A stretch of DNA of 64,000 nt, from NCBI RefSeq assembly GCF_900142915.1, contig NZ_FRCM01000001.1, positions 124,001 to 188,000 of the forward strand, read 5' to 3'. Positions 17,830-27,900 of this stretch are shown here, one piece after another. The notes below the pieces were generated by a model that was given only the letters and a program-made list of their open reading frames with translations, did no database searches and was not told the origin of the DNA. Numbering within the stretch: position 1 is the first letter of the stretch; every line of letters begins with the position of its first letter. This stretch comes from Mucilaginibacter sp. OK098. Lineage in GTDB: Bacteria > Bacteroidota > Bacteroidia > Sphingobacteriales > Sphingobacteriaceae. Position numbers and translations under genes: made by a program.

Positions 17830-19674
17830 ATGAATAGAAAGATTTATTACTTTTTTTTATTGCTTATACTGCTATCTGGCAGTTCAAGCATACTGTATGC
17901 TCAACAGCCTTCCTTATATCCCTCATTTAATAGTCGTAAGCTTTCCCCCGGTAAAACCACTTATTACATTGATCCTGTAAAAGGTAACGATCAAAACAAC
18001 GGCACAGCTATTAAAACCCCCTGGCGAACCTTTAACAGGGCTAATCAACTAATATTTTCAGCCGGCGACAAGTTAATGATCATAGCGCCAGGTTCGTTTC
18101 ATCAATCACTGGTAATTATGGCTAATGGAATTAAAGCATCACTCGTTACCATAAGCTTTGCACCGGGCAGGTATGATTTTTATCCCGACAGATCTTTTAA
18201 AACCCGTTTTAATATTTCCAATACCAATGATACTCCGCTTTCCTTAAAAGCCATCGCCTTATATGTTGTTAATTCAAAATATGTTAAGTTAAATGCTCCG
18301 GGAGCTAAGATTGTTTTAAGAGGTAAGATGATAGAAACCTGTGTTGATAAATGTGAAAATATCAGTATCAATGGCATCAGTTTCGACTACGAGCGACCGA
18401 CGGTGTCAGAATTAAAGGTGGTGAATGTGAACGATCATTATGCTGATCTGCAAATTCACCCGGATTCAAAATATAGCATTAAAGATAGTGTGCTTACGTG
18501 GGAAGGGGAAGGCTGGCGCCATCAGCCGGGATGGTACTGGCAGGTGTTTAATCTCAAAACGGGAGATCTTTCCCGGCAAAGCATGGAGCTGGGTAAGGTT
18601 AAATTCGAGAATAAAGACGGGATGCTGAGAGCTTGGTTTGCACAAAACCCCGGATTTAAAACCGGTTTAATTTACCAGAACCGTGATGTGGTAAGGGATT
18701 GCGCCGGGATCTTTATGCAGCGAAGCAAAAATATCTCGCTGAAAAATATCCGCATCTATTTTATGCATGGAATGGGGGTGGTGAGCCAATTCTGCGAAAA
18801 CATCAGCATGGATTCCGTTGTTGTTAAACCCGATGAAAAGTCCGGCAGAACCTGTTCTGCATGGGCAGATATTCTGCATTTTTCGGGCTGCAGGGGATTG
18901 ATCAATATAAATAATTGTTTTCTGTCTGCTTCTAATGACGACGCTGTAAATGTGCATGGTACACATTTGAAAATTGTAGAAAAACTATCCCCAACTCAAA
19001 TTAAAGTGCGGTTTATGCACAACCAAACTTATGGTTTTGACGCGTTTAAAGCTGGTGATAGCATTGATTTTATCCACGCTGAAAGTCTGTTGGCCTTTGG
19101 AAATAATAAAATCATATCTGCAAAAAAGTTAAATGATAAAGAATTTCTTTTAACGCTTCAAAAATCGGTTTCATCAAATATTCTTGATAATGATGTTGTG
19201 GAAAACATCACCTGGACACCTAGGGTATGGATTCACAACACTATGATAACCAGGATTCCTACGAGGGGTATTTTAGTTACTACTCGCCGTAAGGTTGTTA
19301 TTGAAAACTGCACTTTTCAGCGTACCTGTATGACAGGCGTGTTGATAGAAGATGACGCAGAAAGCTGGTACGAATCGGGCATGGTAAGGGATCTGACCAT
19401 TCGGAAAAATAATTTTGTTGAATGTGGTGAGCCCGTTATTAGTATCCATCCTGAAAATAAAATAGCTGAAAGCCCTGTTCACAAAAATATCTCCATCATT
19501 AATAATATGTTTACGTTGAAAGATTCAAAAGTCTTCGGAGCACAAAGTGCGTCGAATATCATATTTTCGGGGAATGAAATTAAAGCAAGGGTAGTTACAG
19601 ATCTAAACAAGTTGATTGAATTAAAGAATTGCCAAAACGTTAAGACATCAGATAATACGATCTTGCTAAAATAG
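17830..19674 (+). CDS. GH110-type exo-alpha-galactosidase (right-handed beta-helix)
   Basis: After a signal peptide (ending ILYAQQ) comes YYIDPVKGNDQNNGTAIKTP, the start of a parallel beta-helix. GH110-like sequences follow: ENISINGISFDYERPTVSEL, LTWEGEGWRH, and NNCFLSASNDDAVNVHGTHL, whose acidic residues (NDDAVN) belong to the conserved core. Known GH110 enzymes remove alpha-1,3-linked galactose from blood-group-B-type or linear Gal-alpha-1,3-Gal ends by inversion. Start 17830 (MNRKIYYFF) is preferred over the ATG at 17803 that overlaps the upstream stop, because it begins a clean signal peptide. Family placement is by motif memory; exact linkage is not provable here. Confidence 0.78.
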   Translation: MNRKIYYFFLLLILLSGSSSILYAQQPSLYPSFNSRKLSPGKTTYYIDPVKGNDQNNGTAIKTPWRTFNRANQLIFSAGDKLMIIAPGSFHQSLVIMANGIKASLVTISFAPGRYDFYPDRSFKTRFNISNTNDTPLSLKAIALYVVNSKYVKLNAPGAKIVLRGKMIETCVDKCENISINGISFDYERPTVSELKVVNVNDHYADLQIHPDSKYSIKDSVLTWEGEGWRHQPGWYWQVFNLKTGDLSRQSMELGKVKFENKDGMLRAWFAQNPGFKTGLIYQNRDVVRDCAGIFMQRSKNISLKNIRIYFMHGMGVVSQFCENISMDSVVVKPDEKSGRTCSAWADILHFSGCRGLININNCFLSASNDDAVNVHGTHLKIVEKLSPTQIKVRFMHNQTYGFDAFKAGDSIDFIHAESLLAFGNNKIISAKKLNDKEFLLTLQKSVSSNILDNDVVENITWTPRVWIHNTMITRIPTRGILVTTRRKVVIENCTFQRTCMTGVLIEDDAESWYESGMVRDLTIRKNNFVECGEPVISIHPENKIAESPVHKNISIINNMFTLKDSKVFGAQSASNIIFSGNEIKARVVTDLNKLIELKNCQNVKTSDNTILLK

Positions 19675-19721
19675 CAGCCTTATTGGCTGCTCAATATTTA
19701 TTGATAAACATAATTATTAAC

Positions 19722-21998
19722 ATGAAACTTAAACTAAGTATTTCCCTGGTTACTTTATTAGCCGCGCTTTATTCCGGCGCTTTCGCCCAATCAAAAAGCG
19801 AAAAAAATACAAAAGATGAAGTTGAATATGTTAACCCGCTGATCGGCACAGCTATTACCGGATTTGCCAAAGGTTTAGACGGTGGCGGCACCATGCCTTG
19901 TGTAAATGTACCCTTTGCCATGACTAATTTTGTTGCACAAACCGGTGAGAATAAAATGAGCCGGATGTGCTACCAGTACGAGGATAAAACCGTTATTGGC
20001 TTCACGGCCACCCACCAGCCAACCGTTTGGATGGGCGATTATGGCTATGTTTCCATAATGCCGCAAACAGGCAAACTAAAGGTTTTACCTGAAGAACGCA
20101 TATTAACTTATGATCATAAGGATGAAATTTCCAAACCTTATTATTACTCTGTTAAGCTAAATGCCGGAAATAACACAAAAATTAAAGCAGAAATTGCCGG
20201 TGCCAATACCTGCGGGATGTTCCGGTTTACTTTTCCCGAAGCCAACCAGGCTCACCTGATTATCCAGGGGATAAATTTAAACCCGCTGCTGGCAGATTCG
20301 GCAAATGACTACACTTCAAGGATAAAAAACTTAAGGGGTTATGTTCATATTGATACCATCCATAATGAAATAACCGGGTATAATCCCGACAGGCAATCCG
20401 CCCAGCTTGGCCCGGAACTTAAAAACTTTAAGGGCTATTTTGTGATCAGGTTCAGTAAAAAGATAAGTGCCTATGGTACCTGGGATAAGCAAATTGTCAA
20501 TAAAGGAAGCAAAAATCAGTATGGTACACGCATGGGTGCCTATATTTCATTCAGTACAAAAGCTAATGAAGAAATTAAAGTTATCGTAGCCACTTCATTT
20601 ATTAGCCTGGAACAGGCAAAAGCCAACCTTCAAAAGGAAATTACCGGCTGGGATTTTGAGAAAGTGGTAAAAGCAACCCGCAGCCAATGGCAGCAACAGC
20701 TAAAAGTGATAGGCGTAAGCGGGGTAACAGATGAACAAAAAACTATTTTTTATACAGCGTTGTATCACACACTGTTATTTCCCCGGCAGTTTTCTGAATA
20801 CGGAAAATATTACAGCGCATTTGACGATAAAATACATAATGGAACGTCCTATAATGATTATTCTATCTGGGATACTTTTAGGGCGCTGCATCCCTTGCTG
20901 ATTCTTACCCAGCCGCAAAGGGTAAATGGCATGGTACAGTCACTGCTGCAGATGTACAAAGAGGGCGGCTGGATGCCCATGTGGCCTAACCCAACTTATA
21001 CGAATATAATGATCAGCACGCATGCTGATGCGGTGGTTGCAGATGCTTATGTAAAGGGCTTTCACGGGTTCGATCTTAACCTGGCATACCAGGCGGTTCA
21101 TAAAGATGCCTTTACGCCACCCGATGGAGATACCAAAAAAAGCTGGGGCGATCGTGACAGGTGGACAAGCTTTGAGGCCAGGGGCGGCCTTACCAATTAT
21201 CATAAACTTGGGTATGTAGCGGTTGATAAAACCAAAGAGTCGGTATCGCGCACAATTGAATACTCCATTGACGATTACTGCGTTGCCCAAATGGCAAAAG
21301 GAATGGGTAAGACAGGCGATTACCAAAAAACAATTGCCTGGAGCAAAAATTATAAAAACGTGTATAATAAGTCAACCGGTTTTATGGCTCCCCGTAATTC
21401 TGACGGCAAATGGGCATCAAACCCTAATGTTGGCTTTACCGAAGGAACAAAATGGACCTATACCTTTGGCGCTATGCATGATGTATCGGGAATGATCAGC
21501 CTTATGGGCGGCAAGGAGAAATTTGCTGAAAAGCTTACGGAGAACTTTGAAGGCGGACATTACCGCGCGGATAACGAGCCCGGTCACCATTACCTTTACC
21601 TGTTTAATTATTGCGGGATGCCCTGGAAAACCCAGGAACTTGTTAGGCAGCATAGCTCTTCAGAAAACTTCAGGAATGCGCCGGTTGGTATAAATGGCAA
21701 TGACGATTGCGGACAAACCTCTGCCTGGTACATTTTTAATACCATGGGTTTTTACCCGGTAAGCCCCGCATCAGGATTTTATAGTATAGGCGCTCCCCAG
21801 TTTTCGAATATGGTACTAAATCTTGCAAACGGAAAAAAACTTTACATCAATGCAGTGGGCCTGTCTGAAAAAAATAAATATGTGGCAGAGGTAACGTTCA
21901 ATGGCAAAGTGCTGAAAGATCATTTAATTTCGCACAAGCAGATCATCAATGGTGGTGTACTTGCTTTCAAAATGACCGGGAGTCCTCAAAAAATATAA
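19722..21998 (+). CDS. GH92 alpha-mannosidase, secreted
   Basis: Signal peptide MKLKLSISLVTLLAALYSGA (cleavage near FAQ). GH92 features in order: YVNPLIGTAITGF, GGGTMPCVNVPFAMTNF, GFTATHQPTVWMGDYG, the catalytic-acid region with NEPGHHYLYLFNYCGMPWKT, and the base region GINGNDDCGQTSAWYIFNTM then GFYPVSP. Family members are calcium-dependent inverting exo-alpha-mannosidases. The GNDDCGQ and NEPxHH forms resemble the better studied alpha-1,2/1,3-mannosidases. The frame is open from 19683, but the ATG at 19722 gives the signal peptide. It is the last gene of the PUL, followed by a palindromic repeat. Confidence 0.94.
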   Translation: MKLKLSISLVTLLAALYSGAFAQSKSEKNTKDEVEYVNPLIGTAITGFAKGLDGGGTMPCVNVPFAMTNFVAQTGENKMSRMCYQYEDKTVIGFTATHQPTVWMGDYGYVSIMPQTGKLKVLPEERILTYDHKDEISKPYYYSVKLNAGNNTKIKAEIAGANTCGMFRFTFPEANQAHLIIQGINLNPLLADSANDYTSRIKNLRGYVHIDTIHNEITGYNPDRQSAQLGPELKNFKGYFVIRFSKKISAYGTWDKQIVNKGSKNQYGTRMGAYISFSTKANEEIKVIVATSFISLEQAKANLQKEITGWDFEKVVKATRSQWQQQLKVIGVSGVTDEQKTIFYTALYHTLLFPRQFSEYGKYYSAFDDKIHNGTSYNDYSIWDTFRALHPLLILTQPQRVNGMVQSLLQMYKEGGWMPMWPNPTYTNIMISTHADAVVADAYVKGFHGFDLNLAYQAVHKDAFTPPDGDTKKSWGDRDRWTSFEARGGLTNYHKLGYVAVDKTKESVSRTIEYSIDDYCVAQMAKGMGKTGDYQKTIAWSKNYKNVYNKSTGFMAPRNSDGKWASNPNVGFTEGTKWTYTFGAMHDVSGMISLMGGKEKFAEKLTENFEGGHYRADNEPGHHYLYLFNYCGMPWKTQELVRQHSSSENFRNAPVGINGNDDCGQTSAWYIFNTMGFYPVSPASGFYSIGAPQFSNMVLNLANGKKLYINAVGLSEKNKYVAEVTFNGKVLKDHLISHKQIINGGVLAFKMTGSPQKI

Positions 21999-22019
21999 AT
22001 CATTACAATCACAAACCAG

Positions 22020-22113
22020 TGTAGAGACGTAATACTTTGTGTCTCCCGCATGTAAATTCAACCTGGCGTATTCGCTCTGTATGGTCTCAGACGCAAAGTA
22101 TTGCGTCTCTACA
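22020..22113. repeat. Inverted-repeat element between convergent genes
   Basis: TGTAGAGACGTAATACTTTG (22020-22039, continuing to 22044) and 22089-22113 are inverted copies, 25 bases each with two differences, around a 44-base loop. GAGACGCAATACTTTGCGTCT-type words are common interspersed repeats in Sphingobacteriaceae (from memory). Here the element lies between the GH92 and LacI gene ends and could stop transcription from both sides. Confidence 0.7.
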
Positions 22114-22131
22114 ATTCCTTCTGAAAATCCA

Positions 22132-23163
22132 TCAATTTTTGGTTGATTCCCGCATGACAAGCCTGGATGGTAACACAAAGTGTTCTTCTTCCAGCTTGAT
22201 ATAATTATGCGATAAATATTCAAAAAGCAACCCAATGGCTTTTTGTCCCATTTCATACGCCGGCTGTAAAATGGTAGTAAGGGGCGGATCTAAAACCGGG
22301 GCAGTGATCTGGTTGGTAAAACATACAATCTTTATATCCTGCGGGATGCGGAGTTTCATTTGATAACATGCCAGGTAGGCTGACGTTGCCAGGTGCTCAA
22401 CCGTTAACAAAAGGCCATCCGGCCGCGCCGATACCAGGTGCTCCCTGATCAGGGTAATATTTTCATCAGTATACTTATTTGTACAGTAAACTATATCAGG
22501 GCTGCCGGTAACAACAGCCTTGTCCAGCAACGCTTTCCTATAGCCTTCCTCCCGTGAAGAAAAGATAGAAACATATCCCTGTACCGTTATCAGCGAGACC
22601 TTTTTGCATCCCTGCTCAACCAGGTGGCTTGTGGCGAGGTAAGCGCTGTTAAAGTCGTCAGTTGTAACACTGGCGGCAGGAAGCTGGGCGCAATCACGGT
22701 CAAAAAAAACGATGGGAATGCCTGCCTGTTGCAGCTTGCTGATATGTGCAGTGTCACTGGTATTGCTGGCAACTGATATAAGCACACCATCTACCCGCCC
22801 GCTTGTAAATTCATTCAGAATACTTACTTCGCGTTCATAACTATCATGTGTAAGGTAGATCAGGAAGTGATATTTCTCCCTGCCTGCAATACTTTCAATC
22901 CCATTAATTACCTGGCTAAAAAAACTGTCTGCTATTTCAGGGATCACTATGGCAATCGTATTGCTGAGGTGTTTTCGCAGGCTGCTTGCATGCGGGTTAG
23001 CAACATAATTTAACCGGTTGGCGGCCTCTTTAACCCTGGCTTTGGTTTGTTCGCTTATATCATAACTGTCCCTTAATGCCTTGGAGATGGTAGCGGTCGA
23101 CAGGTTCAGCGCTTTAGCCAGCGCTTTCATATTGATCTTTTTACCGCCTGTATTGTCTTCCAT
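22132..23163 (-). CDS. LacI-family transcriptional regulator
   Basis: The N-terminal helix-turn-helix and hinge are complete: MKALAKALNLSTATISKALR, then YDISEQTKARVKEAANRLNY and the hinge NPHASSLRKHLS. A PBP1-like effector domain covers ~65-340 (TIAIVIPEIADSFFSQVING, GVLISVASN, FFDRDC, EEGYRKALL, PLTTILQPAYEMGQKAIGLL). Full length of 343 aa. It is divergent from the myo-inositol oxygenase gene and a perfect 28-bp palindrome with the CG centre typical of LacI operators lies between them. It probably represses its neighbour, and possibly itself, until a sugar or inositol-related effector binds. Confidence 0.94.
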   Translation of the reverse strand: MEDNTGGKKINMKALAKALNLSTATISKALRDSYDISEQTKARVKEAANRLNYVANPHASSLRKHLSNTIAIVIPEIADSFFSQVINGIESIAGREKYHFLIYLTHDSYEREVSILNEFTSGRVDGVLISVASNTSDTAHISKLQQAGIPIVFFDRDCAQLPAASVTTDDFNSAYLATSHLVEQGCKKVSLITVQGYVSIFSSREEGYRKALLDKAVVTGSPDIVYCTNKYTDENITLIREHLVSARPDGLLLTVEHLATSAYLACYQMKLRIPQDIKIVCFTNQITAPVLDPPLTTILQPAYEMGQKAIGLLFEYLSHNYIKLEEEHFVLPSRLVMRESTKN

Positions 23164-23296
23164 CTTTTTTATAATAATTCAGGTATTTGGAAATTTTAAA
23201 ACTCACCCCGTGATAAAGTTAAGAGGTTTTAAACTGGTGAAGCAATATAGAAAAAAACGCGTCTGAATAATTTACTGATTTGCCCTTAAAATCATG

Positions 23297-23324
23297 TTAT
23301 TTACTTAAACGTTTAAGTAAATAA
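23297..23324. promoter_or_regulatory. Perfect 28-bp palindrome, likely LacI operator
   Basis: The core TTACTTAAACGTTTAAGTAA extends to a perfect dyad of 28 bases with a central CG, as LacI-family operators have. It ends 21 bases before a weak -7 box (TAACTTTT, 23346-23353), so it would cover the -33 region of the myo-inositol oxygenase promoter. It is 134 bases from the lacI start codon on the other side. Confidence 0.75.
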
Positions 23325-23418
23325 ATCCGGCTGTTTTATAAAAAGTAACTTTTTAAATCAGGAAATTTGATAGAAAGCCTTAAGAGTTATTACCAATTAA
23401 TCCTTAATCAAAATCATC

Positions 23419-24300
23419 ATGAGCAAGACCTTAAATACACCGGAGCAAAATCCGCTGGCATCTATTGACGAATGGGAGGATGACCTGTTAGTTCGCTATC
23501 CCGACGCAGAAGCAATAGCAGCCGGGCGGGATACAGCAGCCTATCGTAACTATGAAGCTACACTTAAAGATACCGTAAGAGAATTTTATCGTTTACAGCA
23601 TATCAACCAAACTTATGATTTTGTTCTGCAAAAAAAGGAGCAATATTTAAAGTTTGATAAAAAGGAAATGTCGATATGGGATGCGTTTGATTTTTTAAAC
23701 CAGCTGATTGACGATTCCGACCCTGATACCGACCTTGATCAGTTTCAACACCTATTGCAGGCCTCGGAAGCTATCCGATTGGATGGACGGCCCGACTGGA
23801 TGGTGCTTACCGGCTTATTCCACGACCTGGGAAAAGTGCTTTGCCTTTTTGGCGAACCGCAATGGGCAGTAGTAGGCGATAGCTACCCTGTTGGATGCGC
23901 TTTCTCTGACAAAATTGTTTTCTCTGAATATTTTGCAGATAACAAAGATCATCACGATCCGCGATACAATACCAAATATGGTGTTTATGAGCCTAATTGC
24001 GGTTTAGAAAACGTACATATGACCTGGGGACATGACGAGTATATTTATCACCTGATGAAGCCTTATCTGCCCGAAGAGGCGCTTTACATGCTCCGTTACC
24101 ATTCATTTTATCCGCAGCATAGGGAAAACGCTTACAGCCACCTGATGACACCACATGATCATCGCCTGTTTAAGGCGGTAGCGCAGTTCAATCCATATGA
24201 TCTTTATTCAAAAAGCCCGGTAATACCTGATTGGAACAAACTCCGTCCTTATTATGAGGATCTGGTTGCCAAATATTTGCCGGCTACTTTAAAATTTTAA
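23419..24300 (+). CDS. myo-Inositol oxygenase (MIOX)
   Basis: The enzyme opens myo-inositol to D-glucuronate with O2 (EC 1.13.99.1) at a di-iron centre in a cytoplasmic HD-domain fold. All six expected ligands can be placed: His111, His135-Asp136 (LFHDLGK), His205 (GHDEY), His228 (RYHSFYP) and Asp261 (NPYDLYSK). The substrate-lid motif DWMVLTGLFHDLGK and the 293-residue length fit the family closely. It stands alone opposite a LacI regulator with an operator between them, so it is probably induced by inositol or a related sugar. Glucuronate would enter uronate catabolism encoded elsewhere. Confidence 0.95.
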   Translation: MSKTLNTPEQNPLASIDEWEDDLLVRYPDAEAIAAGRDTAAYRNYEATLKDTVREFYRLQHINQTYDFVLQKKEQYLKFDKKEMSIWDAFDFLNQLIDDSDPDTDLDQFQHLLQASEAIRLDGRPDWMVLTGLFHDLGKVLCLFGEPQWAVVGDSYPVGCAFSDKIVFSEYFADNKDHHDPRYNTKYGVYEPNCGLENVHMTWGHDEYIYHLMKPYLPEEALYMLRYHSFYPQHRENAYSHLMTPHDHRLFKAVAQFNPYDLYSKSPVIPDWNKLRPYYEDLVAKYLPATLKF

Positions 24301-24383
24301 AACTATAAGGAAGATCAGCTAAAAGACTTTTTAATTTTTTCATTTGACCCGCGCCGATGTTCCATTTGGCCGGGGGCACTCAA

Positions 24384-24410
24384 GGGCAGCTGAAATAGCT
24401 GCCTTTTTTC
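24384..24410 (+). terminator. Terminator after the myo-inositol oxygenase gene
   Basis: GGCAGCT, loop GAAAT, AGCTGCC and six T (24385-24409), 85 bases after the stop codon. Same GGCAGC stem type as at 11455. Confidence 0.75.
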
Positions 24411-24663
24411 TTTCAATTATACTCTCCGCACACAAATTCGTTTTGTAATACTTTGGCTTTTTAATAAAGCGCAGGCCGAAACTGGTTTTCATTGTCTTTA
24501 ACGATTAAAAAGTAAAGTAAAATTGGCATTGAAGATCCTTCGTTGCTTGTTGTTCATGTCCTGCCAATCAATTAGTTAGTTATTATCCGGTAAATTATAA
24601 TTTTTGAAGAAGTTTATTTATCAGGGGGTATTCGCCAGGTAAATCTACTTATTAATAATAATG

Positions 24664-24699
24664 TGCAATCGATTGTATAATAATCTGCAATCGATTGCA
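24664..24699. promoter_or_regulatory. Twin LacI-type operator candidates
   Basis: TGCAATCGATTGTA (24664-24677) and TGCAATCGATTGCA (24686-24699) are near-identical dyads with a CG centre, spaced 22 bp centre to centre, two helical turns. They lie about 50 bp upstream of the probable -33 box. The binding protein is not obvious: the window's LacI gene has a different palindrome beside it. Confidence 0.6.
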
Positions 24700-24746
24700 A
24701 AAAAGTTATGGTTTTAGCCTTTTCGGGGGAAAAATTAATGAATTAG

Positions 24747-24778
24747 TTGTCTTTTATTAATTGTCTGCTCTTGATTTG
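24747..24778 (+). promoter_or_regulatory. Probable promoter of the second PUL
   Basis: TTG at 24747-24749, a 21-base spacer and TTGATTTG at 24771-24778, one base off TAnnTTTG. Predicted leader is about 185 bases to the susC ATG. Confidence 0.4.
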
Positions 24779-24968
24779 TAATCAAATTATAAACCAGGTA
24801 CAGACCGTTTTTGCCGTCCATTGGTAACGGTTGATGTACTGAAATTAACTAAGTAAAACCATGCATCATTATCAAACCTATCCACCGTAGGTATGCCGTC
24901 GCATACACCTACTATTACCTTAACCAGGTAGCCAAACAAATTAACCTTAATCATTAAAGAGAAGCAGT

Positions 24969-27900
24969 ATGAAAAAACTTAAATACTTATTTATAATATT
25001 TTTTCTTTTCCCGCTTAGTTTATTAGCCCAGCAAACTAACATTGGCGGAAAAGTAATTGATTTTACCGATGGGACTACACTTCCGGGGGTAAGTGTAAAG
25101 ATCAAAAATACAACCATTGGTACCGTTACAGATAAAGACGGAAAATTCCAGATCAGTGCCCCGGGTCCCGGTGCATATATACAATTATCATATCTTGGGT
25201 ATGTAACCCAGGAAATACAGGTTAGAGACCTGAAAGATGGTATAATTGCACTAAAAACCACCAACAAGAGCCTTGAAGAGGTTGTAGTTGTAGGTTATGG
25301 AACGCAGAAAAGAGGAAACTTAACCTCAGCGGTTTCAACTGTTAATAACAAGGAACTTACCGTTACCAAAAACGAAAACGTTTATAACATGTTAACCGGT
25401 AAAATACCGGGCCTTGTTATACAGCAGCGAAGCAGCGAGCCGGGTGGTTTTGACGACAAAATTGACTTACGCGGTTTTGGCCAGCCCCTGATAGTTATTG
25501 ATGGTGTTCCTGACGGAGACCTTTCACGCCTGGATCCAAATGAAATTGAAAATATTTCGGTTATAAAAGATGCTTCGGCAGCGGTTTACGGGGTTCGCGC
25601 GGCTAATGGGGTAATAATAGTTACCACCAAAAAAGGCGGCAAGAACAAAGACGGAAAATTCAATTTCAGCTACACGGTAAATAATGCCTGGCAGCAGTTC
25701 CTGAACCTGCCAAATAGTGTTGACGCCCTTGATTACATGATGCTTAAAAATGAGCAGCGGAAACGTGATTTTAACAGTAATTATTTTACGCAATCAGCCC
25801 CTGCATTTTCGGCGGCAGATATGAAGCCATACCAGGATGGTACACTTAAAACTTCAAACTGGAGCGACGCGGTTTTTAAAAAGACAGCCTCAGAAATTCA
25901 GCATAACTTAAGCATGAATGGCGGAAGCGATAAGGTTGATTACTTTTTTAATTTTGGTTATCAGAAACAGGATGGCGTTTACAAAAGCGGCGATTTAAAT
26001 TATGATAAATATAATTTCCGTTCAAATGTTACCGTAAGGATAACTGACCGCCTTAGAGCACAGGCTTTGATATCAGGCAATACTGATACCAAGAACCAGC
26101 CAAGTGCGCCATTGTGGACAATATTTAAGTACACCTGGAACCAATTACCAACCGACCAGATCTACGCTAATAATAATCCTGATTATTTGCATGTTGAACC
26201 TGATAATGCTAATCCGGTAGGGATAACCAACTCTAAGTACGGTGGTTTTGGAGTAATTGGAAATAAAAACTTCCAGGGCCAGTTGAGTTTGGAATATGAT
26301 ATTCCGGGTATAAGCGGTTTACAGGCTAAAGGTATGTTTAACTATGGCTATGGTATGAATGATAACCGGTATGTAACAAACAGCTACAACCTTTATAATT
26401 ATGACACTCAAAACCAGGTTTATATCCCTACGCTGATTAATTCTCCGTCAAATACAACACGCCAGTTTTTGGAAAGAACAAAAACATTGGCACAGCTATC
26501 ATTAAGCTACAACAAATCATTTGGCGGGCATAATATAAGCGCCTTATTGCTCTATGAAGAAAGCGATCAGAATGCCGACAATTTTAGCGGATACAAAGAA
26601 TTGTCATTACCGGTAGATTATCTTTTTGCAGGTAATTCACTCAACCAGGCTGTTGGCCAGAATAACGGTTTTAATAACCTTGGTGAAATTGTAACCAAAG
26701 GTATAATTGGAAAGGTTAATTATGATTATAAAGGTAAGTATTTGGCCGGTTTCAGTTTTCGCAGAGATGGGTCAAGTAAGTTTAATCCAAATGTTAGTCA
26801 ATGGGGTTTTTTCCCTGCGGCATCATTGGGATGGCGCCTTAGTGAAGAATCATTTGTTAAAAGTTTGATCTCACCCGATATTTTGAACAACCTTAAGTTA
26901 CGGAGCACTTATGGCAAAACCGGAGATGATGGCGCTACCCAGTTTCAATATCTTTCAGGCTATAGTTACCCGTCGGGAGGGTACTTGTTTAATGGCAGCC
27001 AGGTAAATGGCGTTTCAGCATTGCCTTACGCTAATCCTAACCTTACGTGGACAACGTCAAAAACGTTGGATGTTGGTTTGGATGTTGATATGTGGAGAGG
27101 CCTTTTAGGCGTATCTGCCGACTATTATGTAAGAAACCGGACTGGTTTGCCTGCAACAAGGAGCACTGCAATTCCCGGAACGGTGGGGATAAATTTACCG
27201 CAGGAAAACTTAAACAGCGACCGCACAAAAGGTGTTGAGTTTGTACTTACGCATCGCAACCGCATTGGCCAGGTTGGTTATAACATCAGCGCCCAAATTT
27301 CATCAAACAGAACGATGAATGTTAATGTGCAGCAAACCCTGGCAGGAAACTCTTACGAAAACTGGAAAAACTCACAGTCAAACCGGTACACCAATATCTG
27401 GTGGGGAAAAACGTACGGAGGCCAGTTTCAAAATTACAACCAGATCTACAATTATAAAATTAACACCGGCGGCGGTAACAATAACGTAATACCAGGCGAT
27501 TATTACTACCAGGACTGGAACGGTGATGGTGTAATTGACAGTAAGGATGAGCACCCTATCGCCACAAAAAATTTACCGCGAATAAATTACGGTGTAACAG
27601 TTGGTGTTAACTATAAAGGTTTTGACATGAGTATGCTATTGCAGGGTGCAACAGGGGTATATGTACAATATGCCGAGCAATTAGCCGAGCCATTAATGTA
27701 TGGCCGCAGCGCACTTACCCAATTTTTAAGCAGGTGGCATACCGCTGATCCTACGGCTGATGTTTTTGATCCTAATACAGTTTTTGTACCGGGCAATTAT
27801 CCTGCAATGGGTTCGCCTATTGCCGAAGGAACAAAAGCTATCCAGAATGCCAGCTACTTAAGGATCAAAACACTTGAGTTGGGTTATACCATCCGTAAAA

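Larger units (their letters stand above)
24411..24968 (+). other. Long upstream region of the second PUL
   Basis: This 558-base region contains twin CAATCGATTG palindromes (24664-24699), a probable promoter (24747-24778), a nine-codon ORF at 24861-24890 without a clear ribosome site, and a hairpin (GTATGC, CGTC, GCATAC at 24891-24906). Long structured leaders are common before susC genes. No protein gene of normal size is present. Confidence 0.5.

Noticed and set aside
22020..22113. Possible CRISPR or tandem array from repeated words
   Set aside because: There is one inverted pair only, no regular spacers, and no cas genes anywhere in the window.
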